Assembly (NCBI RefSeq): GCF_000245735.1
Contig: NZ_AHTH01000005.1
Location: 248,001 to 312,000, forward strand
Source: Alishewanella jeotgali KCTC 22429
GTDB taxonomy: Bacteria > Pseudomonadota > Gammaproteobacteria > Enterobacterales > Alteromonadaceae
Reading direction: 5' to 3'
Length of the DNA: 64,000 nt
Both the position numbers and the translations under genes were made by a program. This document shows, one piece after another, positions 37,899 to 47,164 of this stretch (the first letter of the stretch is position 1; each line of letters begins with the position of its first letter). The notes beneath the pieces are model-generated. The model had not been told where the DNA came from. It searched no databases and worked only from the letters and a program-made list of their open reading frames with translations.

Positions 37899-39125
37899 AT
37901 GTTTTTTTATGCCGCACGTCAGCCGATCCTGGATCGAAACAAGGAGTTGTTTGGCTATGAATTGCTATTTCGAGATGGCTTAATTAACGCTTTTCCGAAT
38001 ATAGACGGCGATGAAGCGACATCGAAAATGATTGAGGGAAGCCAACTTAGTTTCGGCCTTACTGACTTTCTTGGCGATAAGCCCGGCTTTATCAATTTCA
38101 CACTGGAGACCTTGGTAAAAAAATACCCCAGTATGTTGCCAAAGGAACAAATCGTCGTTGAGGTACTGGAAACGATTCAACCAGGTAAGCGATTACTGCT
38201 GGAATGCCAGGAACTGAAAGAACAAGGCTATGTTCTGGCCTTGGATGACTACGAACATCGTAATGTCTGGCGTCATTTCTACCCTTATGTCGATATTATA
38301 AAGATCGACATTCGAACGACCTCTGTAGCGCAAATTGCTGAAATTAAACAAGCGATAAGCGACTATCCGCAGATAAAGCTGCTAGCTGAGAAAGTTGAAA
38401 CTAATGAGGCTTTTCAACAAGCTCTGCAGCAAGGCTTCGATTATTTTCAAGGTTATTTTTTCTCCAAACCTGAGATTCTACAAACCCGAGCGCTGTCACC
38501 TGCACAGTTAGCCTTGGCAGAGCTACTTTATGAAACCTCAAAAGCTGAAATAGATCTGGTAAAGATTACGGAAGTCTTTAAGCGGGATGTTACCCTTTCC
38601 TATAAATTACTCAGGTACAGTAACTCTGCTATTTTTCGGCGTCGGGCAGAAATTGAAACGATAAAACATGCGCTCGTGGTGTTGGGTCAGATTGAACTCA
38701 AGAAATTTTTGTCTTTGTTGTTTACTGCACAAATCAGCACAGATAAGCCAGCTGAGTTACTGAGAATGGCAATGACCCGCGCCGCCTTTGCCGAGGGTCT
38801 AGCAGCACTGACGTCGAGTGTACCGCAAGACAAAGCCTATCTGACCGGTATGATGTCTTTAATGGATGCCATACTGGATGAACCTATTGACAGCGTAATG
38901 GAAAAACTGCCGTTGGCAGCTGAAATCAAAGTCGCATTAATTGAGCGTACTGGTATATTAGCTGATTACATTCGCTTAATTGAATGTTACGAAAACGCCC
39001 AGTGGCAACAAGCAACTGATCTGATTAATGCGCTGAAGCTTCCCGCCAATAAAGTGCCTGATGCCTATCATCAGGCTGTACAATGGGCAAACGAGCAAAT
39101 GAAAGCCTTAGGTGAGCTCACCTAA
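37899..39125 (+). CDS. Degenerate EAL plus HDOD domain signalling protein
   Basis: A 408-residue cytoplasmic protein of the YuxH/CdgJ type. The EAL domain (about residues 1-195) has ELL at 21-23 in place of EAL and DDY (LALDDYEHRNVWRHF) in place of DDFG, so phosphodiesterase activity is unlikely. FQGYFFSKPE is retained. The HDOD domain follows (about 200-390), with YKLLRYSNSAIF and IKHALVVLGQIELKKFLSLL. The ATG at 37899 has GAGGGAGAG about ten bases upstream; a GTG eight codons upstream is less likely. Proteins of this kind often influence motility as non-catalytic effectors. Confidence 0.88.
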   Translation: MFFYAARQPILDRNKELFGYELLFRDGLINAFPNIDGDEATSKMIEGSQLSFGLTDFLGDKPGFINFTLETLVKKYPSMLPKEQIVVEVLETIQPGKRLLLECQELKEQGYVLALDDYEHRNVWRHFYPYVDIIKIDIRTTSVAQIAEIKQAISDYPQIKLLAEKVETNEAFQQALQQGFDYFQGYFFSKPEILQTRALSPAQLALAELLYETSKAEIDLVKITEVFKRDVTLSYKLLRYSNSAIFRRRAEIETIKHALVVLGQIELKKFLSLLFTAQISTDKPAELLRMAMTRAAFAEGLAALTSSVPQDKAYLTGMMSLMDAILDEPIDSVMEKLPLAAEIKVALIERTGILADYIRLIECYENAQWQQATDLINALKLPANKVPDAYHQAVQWANEQMKALGELT

Positions 39126-39140
39126 GGCCTGCAGTGAACA

Positions 39141-39449
39141 TCAGTCAAAACTTACATGCTCGGCAACACGTGCAGCCAGCTTTTCGCCAATACCCTTGAC
39201 TTTTGTCAGCTCTGCTTCACTTTTTATCGCACCGTTTTCCTTAACATAATCAACTATGGCTTGTGCTTTCACTTTGCCTAAACCCGGTACAGCGGCTAGT
39301 TGCTCTGCACTGGCTTGATTCAGTTTGAGTTTAGTGCTGGCTTCTGCCACTGCTGTTTTAGTTAACGGCTGTCCACTCGTATTCGCTAAGCTATAGTTGG
39401 CGGTTAAAACCAATGTTGCTAATAGTGCTGAAATGAGCAGTTCTTTCAT
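39141..39449 (-). CDS. Secreted ComEA-like helix-hairpin-helix protein
   Basis: A 102-residue protein with a signal peptide (MKELLISALLATLVLTANYSLA, cut near ANT; the run is MKELLISALLATLVLTANYS) and a ComEA-type double helix-hairpin-helix (LNQASAEQLAAVPGLGKVKA and ELTKVKGIGEKLAARV). Such proteins bind DNA in the periplasm and can pull it in during natural transformation, though many short paralogues are untested. GGGAGG lies before the ATG at 39449; the longer frame upstream is not supported. It is convergent with the EAL-HDOD gene. Confidence 0.85.
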   Translation of the reverse strand: MKELLISALLATLVLTANYSLANTSGQPLTKTAVAEASTKLKLNQASAEQLAAVPGLGKVKAQAIVDYVKENGAIKSEAELTKVKGIGEKLAARVAEHVSFD

Positions 39450-39721
39450 GTTTTTTCCTCCCGAAACGGTAGTCTGTGGTGCCGTAACCAAGCTGTCACT
39501 GACCGGATATCGTTGTTGCGGGTTGGCGTTATGCAAGCAACAATACCAGACAATCCGGCACCACCACACCACCAAAACATACCAACCACAATAAATTTAG
39601 CTTTAATATTTATTTTTGCAACTTTAAATTAACTAAATTATTGGATCAGATGTCAGTAAACATTCAGCATCAATTAAGCGTAACGACTCTAAGCTAACAG
39701 GCAAAGGTCGCGGAGGTGCTT

Positions 39722-40213
39722 ATGAAACAATTATGTTATGCGATAACACTGGCAGGACTGACGCTTTCGTCTACAGTTCATGCCCATGGCCGCTCAGAGT
39801 ATGGTCGAGTTACCGACGTTGTACCTGTTTATTCTCAGGTGCCAGTGCGGCATGTGACGCAAAGCTGTACTAGCCATTATCAGCGTGGTGGCGATTCCAG
39901 CACGCCAGCCATTGTAGGAGCTATAGTGGGCGGAGCCTTAGGTCATGCCGTTGGCAATAATAAGTCCAATAAACGTATAGGCCTGGTTGCTGGCGCTGCA
40001 CTCGGCGGTAGCGTTGGCTATGATTTAGGAAAAAAAGATCGCTATTATGAAGATTGCCGACCTCATCATAATTCAGTACAGTACAGGCAAGTATTACAAG
40101 GATATCAAGTGACTTATAAATATCGTGGGCGCTACTATCAAACCTTTACTGAACAGCACCCGGGTAGAACGATTCCTTTAGTTGTCAGTGCTAGGCCTGC
40201 GTATCGCTACTAG
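39722..40213 (+). CDS. Glycine-zipper 2TM domain envelope protein
   Basis: A 163-residue exported protein. The signal peptide is MKQLCYAITLAGLTLSSTVHA. The centre carries a glycine zipper (PAIVGAIVGGALGHAVG and GLVAGAALGGSVGYDLGKK, about residues 62-105), as in outer-membrane or envelope proteins of the Rickettsia 17-kDa type. The C-terminus is Tyr/Arg-rich. There is no lipobox. GGAGG lies before the ATG at 39722. It begins a likely operon with the PepSY protein and two-component pair downstream, and may be part of the signal they monitor. Confidence 0.85.
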   Translation: MKQLCYAITLAGLTLSSTVHAHGRSEYGRVTDVVPVYSQVPVRHVTQSCTSHYQRGGDSSTPAIVGAIVGGALGHAVGNNKSNKRIGLVAGAALGGSVGYDLGKKDRYYEDCRPHHNSVQYRQVLQGYQVTYKYRGRYYQTFTEQHPGRTIPLVVSARPAYRY

Positions 40214-40246
40214 CGATAACGTTTAAGCCTGATATTGGAGGAAGCT

Positions 40247-40528
40247 ATGCAAGCCATTTTAGTATTATTGATGACACTGTGCCTGGCGCTGCCTGCTTAC
40301 AGTTTTTCAGAGCCAGTAAACGAACAGCAACGCCAATCAGCGACACCGGCGAAACGGGACATTACGAAAGAAAAAGCGACCCGCTTGGCGCAAGAACGCT
40401 ACCCAGGCAGAGTGTTGAAGGTACAATCAGATAGCAGACAATATCGCGTAAGAGTGATGCAAGCCGATGGCCGGGTTGTTAATGTTGTCGTGGATGGCCG
40501 AAATGGCCGCGTGCAAAGGGAAGAATAA
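40247..40528 (+). CDS. Small exported PepSY domain protein
   Basis: A 93-residue protein with a signal peptide (MQAILVLLMTLCLALPAYS) and a PepSY domain (ITKEKATRLAQERYPGRVLK, then YRVRVMQADGRVVNVVVDG). PepSY proteins are often paired with two-component systems as periplasmic modulators, and here the response regulator starts two bases after its stop codon. GGAGG precedes the ATG at 40247. A TTG four codons upstream is the alternative. Confidence 0.87.
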   Translation: MQAILVLLMTLCLALPAYSFSEPVNEQQRQSATPAKRDITKEKATRLAQERYPGRVLKVQSDSRQYRVRVMQADGRVVNVVVDGRNGRVQREE

Positions 40529-40530
40529 CG

Positions 40531-41208
40531 ATGCGGGTTTTAGTGGTTGAAGATGAAAAGCTATTGGCAGAGCAAATCAAAAGCCAGCTTTTATTGCAGC
40601 AGTTTAGTGTTGATCTGGCCGTAGATGGTGCCGATGGCTGGTTCAAGCTGTCGGAGTACCCGTACGATCTGGCGATAATTGATTTAGGACTACCGAAACT
40701 GGACGGGCTGTCGGTGATCCGTAAAGCCCGCAAGCAAGAAATTAAAACACCTATCATCATTCTTACTGCCAGAGGAAGTTGGCAAGAGAAAGTTGAAGGC
40801 CTGGACGCTGGTGCAGATGACTATTTAACCAAACCATTTCATAACGAAGAGCTTTTAGCTCGTTGCAACGCCTTGATCCGCCGCGCGGCTGGGCAACCAG
40901 ACCCCATACTACGGTCAGGCCCGATAGCATTAAACAGTCGAACGCAGCAAGTGTGGTTAGCTGAGGACGAAGTCAGCCTGACCGCTTACGAATATAAAGT
41001 GCTTGAATATTTTATGCTCAACCCTGGCAAGGTAATCTCTAAAACTGAACTGACAGAGCACATTTACGATCAGGATTTTGATTTAGATAGCAATGTCATT
41101 GAGGTATTTGTTCTACGCCTGCGCAAAAAGCTGGATGCCGATGGGGAATTAAAGCCGATTGAGACACTGCGTGGTCGTGGTTATCGCTTTAATCTGACCG
41201 TCGAATAA
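40531..41208 (+). CDS. OmpR/PhoP-family response regulator
   Basis: A 225-residue DNA-binding response regulator. The receiver domain has the acidic pair at residues 7-9 (VVEDEK), the phospho-acceptor Asp51 (LAIIDLGLPKLDG), Thr79-type ILTARG and Lys101-type LTKPF. The winged-helix domain ends RGRGYRFNLTVE. It is closest by eye to the PhoP/QseB group. The kinase gene starts directly after its stop codon. Confidence 0.93.
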   Translation: MRVLVVEDEKLLAEQIKSQLLLQQFSVDLAVDGADGWFKLSEYPYDLAIIDLGLPKLDGLSVIRKARKQEIKTPIIILTARGSWQEKVEGLDAGADDYLTKPFHNEELLARCNALIRRAAGQPDPILRSGPIALNSRTQQVWLAEDEVSLTAYEYKVLEYFMLNPGKVISKTELTEHIYDQDFDLDSNVIEVFVLRLRKKLDADGELKPIETLRGRGYRFNLTVE

Positions 41209-42525
41209 ATGAGAGTTATTCCGCTAAAACTGCGCCAGGGATTAGTCAGTGCAGTACTGTTACTGCTGTTACTACCGAGTTCCTTTCTGGCGATTGAACA
41301 AGCGTTCTATCAGCAATTAATGACCAGCGCTGAGCAAAAGATGGAGGTACACATGTACGCCATCTTATCTGAGTTGAATTTGGTCGGTGATAAGGTCGAA
41401 CTCACCAATAACACTTTGGCGCCTGATTTCTACCGCCCCGACTCAGGGCTGACGGCCTATGTTACTGATGGTCAGCAGTTGTTATGGCAGTCAGACTCCT
41501 CTCTGAATCAGAATTTTACCTTACCCGATATAGAGCTGATCCCTGGTCAGCATACCTATTATGCGCTGCAGCAAGAGCAAAACTATCAGGTATTAAGTAT
41601 TGCGTTTCTGTTTGATACCGGCGAAAGCGCCCGGCCGCTGGCGATCCATGTGGTACAAACAGAGCAGCAATTGCTGGCACCACATCAAAGCTTTCGCTCG
41701 ACGTTATTACGCTGGTTTAGCGGCATTGCCATTGGCCTGTTGTTATTGAGTATTCTTGCTTACTATTGGACAACGAAGCCGCTCACCCGGCTTGATCATG
41801 AAATTCGTCAGCTTGAAAAAGGTAAGCAAGACCACCTTACCGGTAATTACCCTTCCGAGCTACGTGGTATTAAAGAAGATTTAAACCTACTATTGGCGAA
41901 TCAAAACCGTCAGAAACTGCGTTATCGTAACCATCTTAGTGATTTGGCGCATGCTTTGAAAACACCTGTTGCAGTGTTACGGACCTCGCCTCTAGCTCAG
42001 CAACCTGAGCTTAAAGAACAGATTGATCGCATCACTGCGATGATTGAACACCAGCTTAAAAAGGCCAGCAGCTCAGGCCAGGATATCTGGAAAAAGCAAA
42101 CACCGGTGTTACCACTGGCAGATAAAGTCAGTAATGCGTTGCGTAAAATTTATCGTGATAAAGACTGCCAGATCGACATTCAATGTGAGCCAAGCACCTT
42201 CTTCCGGGGTGATGAAACAGATTTAATGGAAATGTTGGGCAACCTGCTCGATAATGCCTGTAAAGCCTGTCGGCGTCAGGTTAAGCTGACGGTGCAACCA
42301 CACCCCTTTAGCCTGACCATTGAAGACGATGGCCCTGGTATAGCGCCGGAGCGTCGAAAAGAGCTGTTTCAGCGCGGGATCCGGCTGGATACTTATCAGG
42401 AAGGGCACGGTGTCGGGCTGTCGATTGTCGCAGAGCTGGTAGAGTCCTATTCCGGCATGATCAATGTCAGCGAAAGTTCGCTTGGTGGCGCCTCCTTTAC
42501 GCTGAGCTTTCCGGCGGACAGCTAG
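41209..42525 (+). CDS. PhoQ-like sensor histidine kinase
   Basis: A 438-residue membrane kinase that should phosphorylate the regulator encoded just upstream. Helix 1 lies at about residues 12-30, the periplasmic sensor at 31-165 and helix 2 at 166-186. HAMP-like PLTRLDHEIRQLEKG follows. The H box is HLSDLAHALKTPVAVL with His248, as in PhoQ. N box NLLDNACKAC, G1 DDGPGI and G2 GHGVGLSI are present. The periplasmic domain is shorter than an ordinary PhoQ acidic sensor would suggest, so the ligand may not be magnesium. Confidence 0.9.
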   Translation: MRVIPLKLRQGLVSAVLLLLLLPSSFLAIEQAFYQQLMTSAEQKMEVHMYAILSELNLVGDKVELTNNTLAPDFYRPDSGLTAYVTDGQQLLWQSDSSLNQNFTLPDIELIPGQHTYYALQQEQNYQVLSIAFLFDTGESARPLAIHVVQTEQQLLAPHQSFRSTLLRWFSGIAIGLLLLSILAYYWTTKPLTRLDHEIRQLEKGKQDHLTGNYPSELRGIKEDLNLLLANQNRQKLRYRNHLSDLAHALKTPVAVLRTSPLAQQPELKEQIDRITAMIEHQLKKASSSGQDIWKKQTPVLPLADKVSNALRKIYRDKDCQIDIQCEPSTFFRGDETDLMEMLGNLLDNACKACRRQVKLTVQPHPFSLTIEDDGPGIAPERRKELFQRGIRLDTYQEGHGVGLSIVAELVESYSGMINVSESSLGGASFTLSFPADS

Positions 42526-42583
42526 CTGATCGAAAAGCGCGAGCCGTACGTAAAGCTTTGCAAATTAACTGAAGGAATTTGTT

Positions 42584-42949
42584 ATGGCGCTTAACCCTGC
42601 CACCATTCGTATTAAAAATCTGCGGCTACGCACCTATATCGGCATTAACGATGACGAGATTAAGAATAAGCAGGATGTCGTGGTCAATGTGCGGATCCAA
42701 TATCATGCTGATGCCGCCGCCAGTAGCGATCAGATGGATAATGCTCTGAATTATCGTACTATTACCAAACAAATTATCAGTCTGGTTGAATCCAACCGCT
42801 TTTATCTGCTGGAAAAACTCACTGCCGAAGTGCTGGCGCTGGCCAGTGCCCATAGCAGCGTGATCTTTGCCGAAGTCGAAGTCGATAAACCTCATGCGTT
42901 ACGTTTTGCTGACTCTGTGTCGCTGACGCTTTCCGTCAACAAGGCATAA
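42584..42949 (+). CDS. folX: Dihydroneopterin triphosphate 2'-epimerase FolX
   Basis: FolX epimerises dihydroneopterin triphosphate to the monapterin form. The 121-residue chain matches E. coli FolX at [42 protein letters not shown] and [17 protein letters not shown]. FolB is the nearest alternative, but the first of these blocks is FolX-like. GAAGGAA precedes the ATG. The order folX-yfcH is the same as in enterics. Confidence 0.93.
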   Translation: MALNPATIRIKNLRLRTYIGINDDEIKNKQDVVVNVRIQYHADAAASSDQMDNALNYRTITKQIISLVESNRFYLLEKLTAEVLALASAHSSVIFAEVEVDKPHALRFADSVSLTLSVNKA

Positions 42950-43041
42950 GCTGGGGCGTACAGCCGGCAGCTGTCATATCCAGCCCGCAGGGGCTACACT
43001 ATTCAGATACTGCACCACTTGACCCGACAGGAGGCTTGACG

Positions 43042-43923
43042 ATGCGGATCCTAATTACCGGCGGCACCGGTCTGATCGGTACTGCCTTAGTTAAGCACTG
43101 GCAAGCTCAGCATCAGCTGACAATACTAAGCCGTACCGCGCGCACTGACACAGAGCAGGTAAGCTATCGCCAACAGCTCTCCGATATTGACCTGAACCAG
43201 ATTGATGCCATTGTTAATCTGGCCGGTGAACCTATCGCCGACAAAAGATGGTCTGCCGCGCAGAAAGCCCGGATCTGTGATAGCCGCTGGCAACTGACTG
43301 AACAACTGGTGCAGGCGCTCAACTCGGTAAGCCATCCTCCCAAAATACTGATCAGCGGCTCTGCCATTGGCTTTTATGGTCGCCAGGGGGAGCAGGAAAT
43401 CGACGAAGACTATCAGGCGTTTTTCCCGGAGTTCAGCCATGACATCTGTGCCCGTTGGGAAAATCTGGCGATGCAGGCCAGTAGTCCGCAAACCCGGGTA
43501 TGCCTGCTCAGAACAGGGGTGGTGTTAGCGGCAAAAGGTGGCGCGCTGAAGAAAATGTTGCCGCCCTTTAAGCTGGGGTTGGGTGGCAAAATTGGCTCCG
43601 GCGAGCAATATATGTCGTGGATCCATCTGGATGATATGGTGGCGTTAATTGATTTTATTCTGCATAACGACAATCTCAGCGGCCCGGTTAACGCCGTTGC
43701 CCCCAAACCAGTGACCAATGCGGTATTTAGTGCCGAGCTGGCAAAACGTCTGCAGCGCCCTACACTGCTGCCGATGCCGGCACCTGTGCTAAAGCTGTTG
43801 TTTGGGGAAATGTCGGATATCTTGCTGTACGGCCAACGGGTCGTGCCAAAACGCTTGCTCGAGGCTGGTTTTCAGTTTCGCTATCCACAATTGTCTCAGG
43901 CACTTAATGCCCTGGCGCTTTGA
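43042..43923 (+). CDS. yfcH: TIGR01777 family epimerase YfcH
   Basis: A 293-residue SDR-type protein with the nucleotide motif MRILITGGTGLIGTALV. NLAGEPIADKRWSAAQK is the family signature. GFYGRQGEQEIDEDY and RTGVVLAAKGGALKKMLPPF also fit. The C-terminal DUF1731 segment ends RLLEAGFQFRYPQL. AGGAGG stands seven bases before ATG 43042; a TTG two codons upstream is less good. The substrate is unknown. Confidence 0.92.
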   Translation: MRILITGGTGLIGTALVKHWQAQHQLTILSRTARTDTEQVSYRQQLSDIDLNQIDAIVNLAGEPIADKRWSAAQKARICDSRWQLTEQLVQALNSVSHPPKILISGSAIGFYGRQGEQEIDEDYQAFFPEFSHDICARWENLAMQASSPQTRVCLLRTGVVLAAKGGALKKMLPPFKLGLGGKIGSGEQYMSWIHLDDMVALIDFILHNDNLSGPVNAVAPKPVTNAVFSAELAKRLQRPTLLPMPAPVLKLLFGEMSDILLYGQRVVPKRLLEAGFQFRYPQLSQALNALAL

Positions 43924-43956
43924 GTTAACACCGCTTTAGTCGCAGTGAGATACGCA

Positions 43957-43979
43957 GCGCCCGGCTCTGAGCCGGGCGC
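43957..43979. terminator. Hairpin between convergent yfcH and ybbP
   Basis: GCGCCCGGCTC and GAGCCGGGCGC are perfect arms with almost no loop, so the pairing will relax at the tip. It lies between two gene ends. The flanking T-run is short (GTTGTTATC), so efficiency is uncertain. Confidence 0.65.
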
Positions 43980-43986
43980 GTTGTTA

Positions 43987-46473
43987 TCAACTTTGAATCA
44001 CCCGTCGGATCAAGACGGCACCGGGAATATTTAACAATTTACGCAATTGCCACCAGCCCAGTAATGACACCAGAATAGCGCCGCTCAATGGCCCTAGCCA
44101 CCACAGTGCATAGTGCGGACTAAACGGCAAATCAAACAGGCGCTGCTGTAAGGTCAATAATAAGACTTCAGCCAGCACCGTGGCCAGGATCCCAGCCAAA
44201 GCACCGAGAAAGGTAAACTCCAGCAACAAAGCATTGCGCAAAAAGGGATAACGGGCGCCCAGAGTGCGCAAAATAGCCAACTCCTGCTCCCGCTGTTCCA
44301 GCGTAGCCTGCACCTGAGCAACCAATACCAATATTGCCGATAAACCAATAATAATCAGGATAAAGCTTAAGGCCAGGGTTACCTGAGCAATAATATCCTG
44401 CACCTGACGGATAATGGCCTCAACACTGATCACTGTGACCGTTGGCATCAGACGTGATAACTGATTGATTACGGTATACCGCTCCGGCTCCAGATAGAAC
44501 GCCGTGATATAGCTGGCAGGAAAACCGGCCAGCAGATCAGGACTTAGAATCATATAAAAGTTCGGTTGTAAGCTATTCCAGTCGACCTGACGGATACTGG
44601 TCACTTCAGCCCGCACCGGCTGGCCACCAATGGAAAAATGCAGGGTATCACCCAGTTTCAATCCCAAACGCTCCGACAACTCCGACTCTACCGACACCTC
44701 TGCCTTTGCCTGCTGGCTAAACCACTGGCCAGCTATCACTTTATTGGCTGGGGGTAGCTGTTCCAGCCAGGTCAGATTCAACTCGCGGCCGATACCGGTG
44801 CGCTGCTGGCTGCGATCATCTTTGGTGGCTTCTTCGCGAAACACCTGTTCATTGAGCTGAACCAGCCGGCCCCGCACCACAGGGTAAAACGTATCCGTTT
44901 GCAACTGATGCTCGGCCGCGAACTCAGACAGCTCAGTACGCTGCGCCTCACTCAGATTAACCAGAAAGTGGTTTGGCGCGCCGGGCGGGATCTGCTGTTG
45001 CCACTGACCAATTAACTCAGCGCGCACAAAATACAGTAACAAGGCTAAGAACAATGCCAGCGTAAAGGTAATCAGTTGGAAGCTATTGGCCCAGAGTCGG
45101 CGCCGCAAATTGGCCAGCGCCAGCTTACCAGCACTACTTTGGCCAGCGGCAACGGGTTTGGCCGCTTTAACCATTAACACGGCAATACCAAGCAGTACCG
45201 CCACAAAGACCGCGCAGATCAGGAACAAACCCAGACTGATAAACCAGTCAGCGGCAAACAGCCACATCAGGCCATAAACCGCGACAGCACCGGTAACCAG
45301 CTGTAACTTATCGATAGTCAGTGGCGTCAGCGGTTGCTTTAGCACCTGAATCGCTGGTGTCACCGTTAAGCGCCACAGGGGCCGGGCCGCGAACAGCAAC
45401 GCACAAGCGATACAGGTCAAAGCCCCCAGCCATAGCGGCCGAAAACTGAATTCTGGTCTGAAATCACCAATATAAAAGCGGATCCCCTGCTCCACAGCAA
45501 CTAATATCAGTTGGCCTGCGACTAAGCCTAAGAGCAGGCTAAAGAGTACGACCAGGATTAGATGGCTAAAGTAAATCAATCTTACCTGAGCTGTTGTCGC
45601 GCCCAGCGCCTTAATAATGGCCACCGCCTGAGCATGGCGCTGGCTATAACGCCCGGCGGCAACCGCCGCCGCACAGGCTGCCAGCACTATGCCCAGTAAA
45701 CCGGCAAGTAATAAAAAACGCTCGGCCCGATCCAGGGCACTGCCTAGTGCCGATTGCTCGTCACGATCGCGCCAGCGTTGATGCACTGTCAGCAAAGGGC
45801 TAACCTCTTTCTGAAACCGCTCGAGCTGACTATTAGTGCCGGCAAACAGGTAGCGGTAGCCGATGCGGCTGCCGGGCTGCACTATGTCAGTAGCCGCCAC
45901 GTCCTCTAAATGCATCAACACCCGCGGATTACCACCGAACACACTTAGCGGCGCATCCGGCTCATTGACGATGATACCAGCCACCGTTAAGCGGCTATTC
46001 CCCAGCTCCAGCTGCTCGCCCAGCGCTACCTGCAACAAATCAAATAAGCGGGCTTCCAGATAGAGCTCGCCAGGGTTTAGCTCAGCCACGGGGCCAGTAG
46101 TGACACTTTGCGAACGATGCAGGATCAGCTCTCCGCGCAGTGGATAGTCGCCACTTACCGCCTTGATGGTCGCAAGCTGCATCTGACTGCTACTAAACAG
46201 CATGGAATCAAATTGCATTTGTTGCGCCACGCCTAAGCCCATATCTTTTGCCAGCGCGACGATGCGGGGGTCGAAGGGTTGGCTGGAAGCTAATACCCGA
46301 TCAGCGGCAATAAAATGGGCACTGCGTTGCTCCAACGCTGATTTAACGCTTTGCGTAATGCCACTTAAACTCACCACTGAGAATACTGCCAAAAAGAGCG
46401 CAAAGGCGATAACCCAGAGTTCGCCGCGTTTTAGTTCGCGCCAGAACAGACGCCAGGCAATAGCGGTCGCCAT
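43987..46473 (-). CDS. ybbP: ABC transporter permease, FtsX-like (YbbP family)
   Basis: An 828-residue inner-membrane permease with two FtsX-type halves, each having membrane helices around a large periplasmic domain. An N-terminal helix follows WRLFWRELKRGELWVIAFA, and the C-terminal half includes LVAQVQATLEQREQELAIL and RTLGARYPFLRNALLLEF. These proteins work with LolD-like ATPases and may extract lipids or lipoproteins; no cargo is proven. AGAGGAG precedes ATG 46473, which lies one base after the ybbA stop. An ATG seven codons upstream would overlap ybbA and is less likely. Confidence 0.9.
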   Translation of the reverse strand: MATAIAWRLFWRELKRGELWVIAFALFLAVFSVVSLSGITQSVKSALEQRSAHFIAADRVLASSQPFDPRIVALAKDMGLGVAQQMQFDSMLFSSSQMQLATIKAVSGDYPLRGELILHRSQSVTTGPVAELNPGELYLEARLFDLLQVALGEQLELGNSRLTVAGIIVNEPDAPLSVFGGNPRVLMHLEDVAATDIVQPGSRIGYRYLFAGTNSQLERFQKEVSPLLTVHQRWRDRDEQSALGSALDRAERFLLLAGLLGIVLAACAAAVAAGRYSQRHAQAVAIIKALGATTAQVRLIYFSHLILVVLFSLLLGLVAGQLILVAVEQGIRFYIGDFRPEFSFRPLWLGALTCIACALLFAARPLWRLTVTPAIQVLKQPLTPLTIDKLQLVTGAVAVYGLMWLFAADWFISLGLFLICAVFVAVLLGIAVLMVKAAKPVAAGQSSAGKLALANLRRRLWANSFQLITFTLALFLALLLYFVRAELIGQWQQQIPPGAPNHFLVNLSEAQRTELSEFAAEHQLQTDTFYPVVRGRLVQLNEQVFREEATKDDRSQQRTGIGRELNLTWLEQLPPANKVIAGQWFSQQAKAEVSVESELSERLGLKLGDTLHFSIGGQPVRAEVTSIRQVDWNSLQPNFYMILSPDLLAGFPASYITAFYLEPERYTVINQLSRLMPTVTVISVEAIIRQVQDIIAQVTLALSFILIIIGLSAILVLVAQVQATLEQREQELAILRTLGARYPFLRNALLLEFTFLGALAGILATVLAEVLLLTLQQRLFDLPFSPHYALWWLGPLSGAILVSLLGWWQLRKLLNIPGAVLIRRVIQS

Positions 46474-46474
46474 C

Positions 46475-47164
46475 TTATTGCTCCTCTTGGACAAAGCGGC
46501 CGGCCTGCATTTTCAGTTGTCGCTGACAGCGTTTCGCCAGCGCTTCGCTATGTGTGACCAACACCAGGGTGGTACCTTGCTGCTCATTTAACTCAAACAA
46601 TAAGTCTTCGATCCTTTGGCCGGTCACTGCATCCAGATTGGCGGACGGTTCATCGGCAAATAAGATTGCCGGGCGGGTAATAAAAGCCCGGGCAATAGCT
46701 ACCCGCTGTTGTTCGCCACCAGAGAGCTGTGACGGATAAAAGTCAGCCCTCTCACTTAGCCCGACCAACTGTAACAACTCTAAACCGCGGGAGCGGGCGC
46801 GGCGATCGCCGGCTAATTCCGCAGGTAAGGTGACGTTCTCCAATGCCGTTAGTGCCGGTAATAGTAAAAACGACTGAAATACAAAACCGACCTGACTGGC
46901 CCGCACCCCGGCGCGCTGATCTTCTGATAGCTGATGCAATGGATGACCAGCCAGTTGAACTTCACCGCTAGTGGGTAGATCTAAGCCGGCGAGTAAGCTT
47001 AATAACGTCGATTTACCGGAGCCGGACGCCCCTACTATGGCCACCGACTCCCCACGATTGATTGTCAGGCTGATATCATGCAGGATAGTCAGTGATCCTT
47101 CATTCAGGTTGACCCGTTTAGCCAGATGATTGGCTTTAATATGAATTTCAGGTGTTGTCGTCAT
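46475..47164 (-). CDS. ybbA: ABC transporter ATP-binding protein YbbA
   Basis: A 229-residue LolD/MacB-type ATPase that powers YbbP. Walker A is GASGSGKS (residues 45-52), the signature is [15 protein letters not shown], and Walker B is [12 protein letters not shown]. The ATG at 47164 gives the usual N-terminus; another ATG two codons upstream has GAAG very close to it. This start and the tesA start share the CATG at 47162-47165, so each promoter must lie in the other gene's coding region. The stop is one base before ybbP. Confidence 0.93.
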   Translation of the reverse strand: MTTTPEIHIKANHLAKRVNLNEGSLTILHDISLTINRGESVAIVGASGSGKSTLLSLLAGLDLPTSGEVQLAGHPLHQLSEDQRAGVRASQVGFVFQSFLLLPALTALENVTLPAELAGDRRARSRGLELLQLVGLSERADFYPSQLSGGEQQRVAIARAFITRPAILFADEPSANLDAVTGQRIEDLLFELNEQQGTTLVLVTHSEALAKRCQRQLKMQAGRFVQEEQ

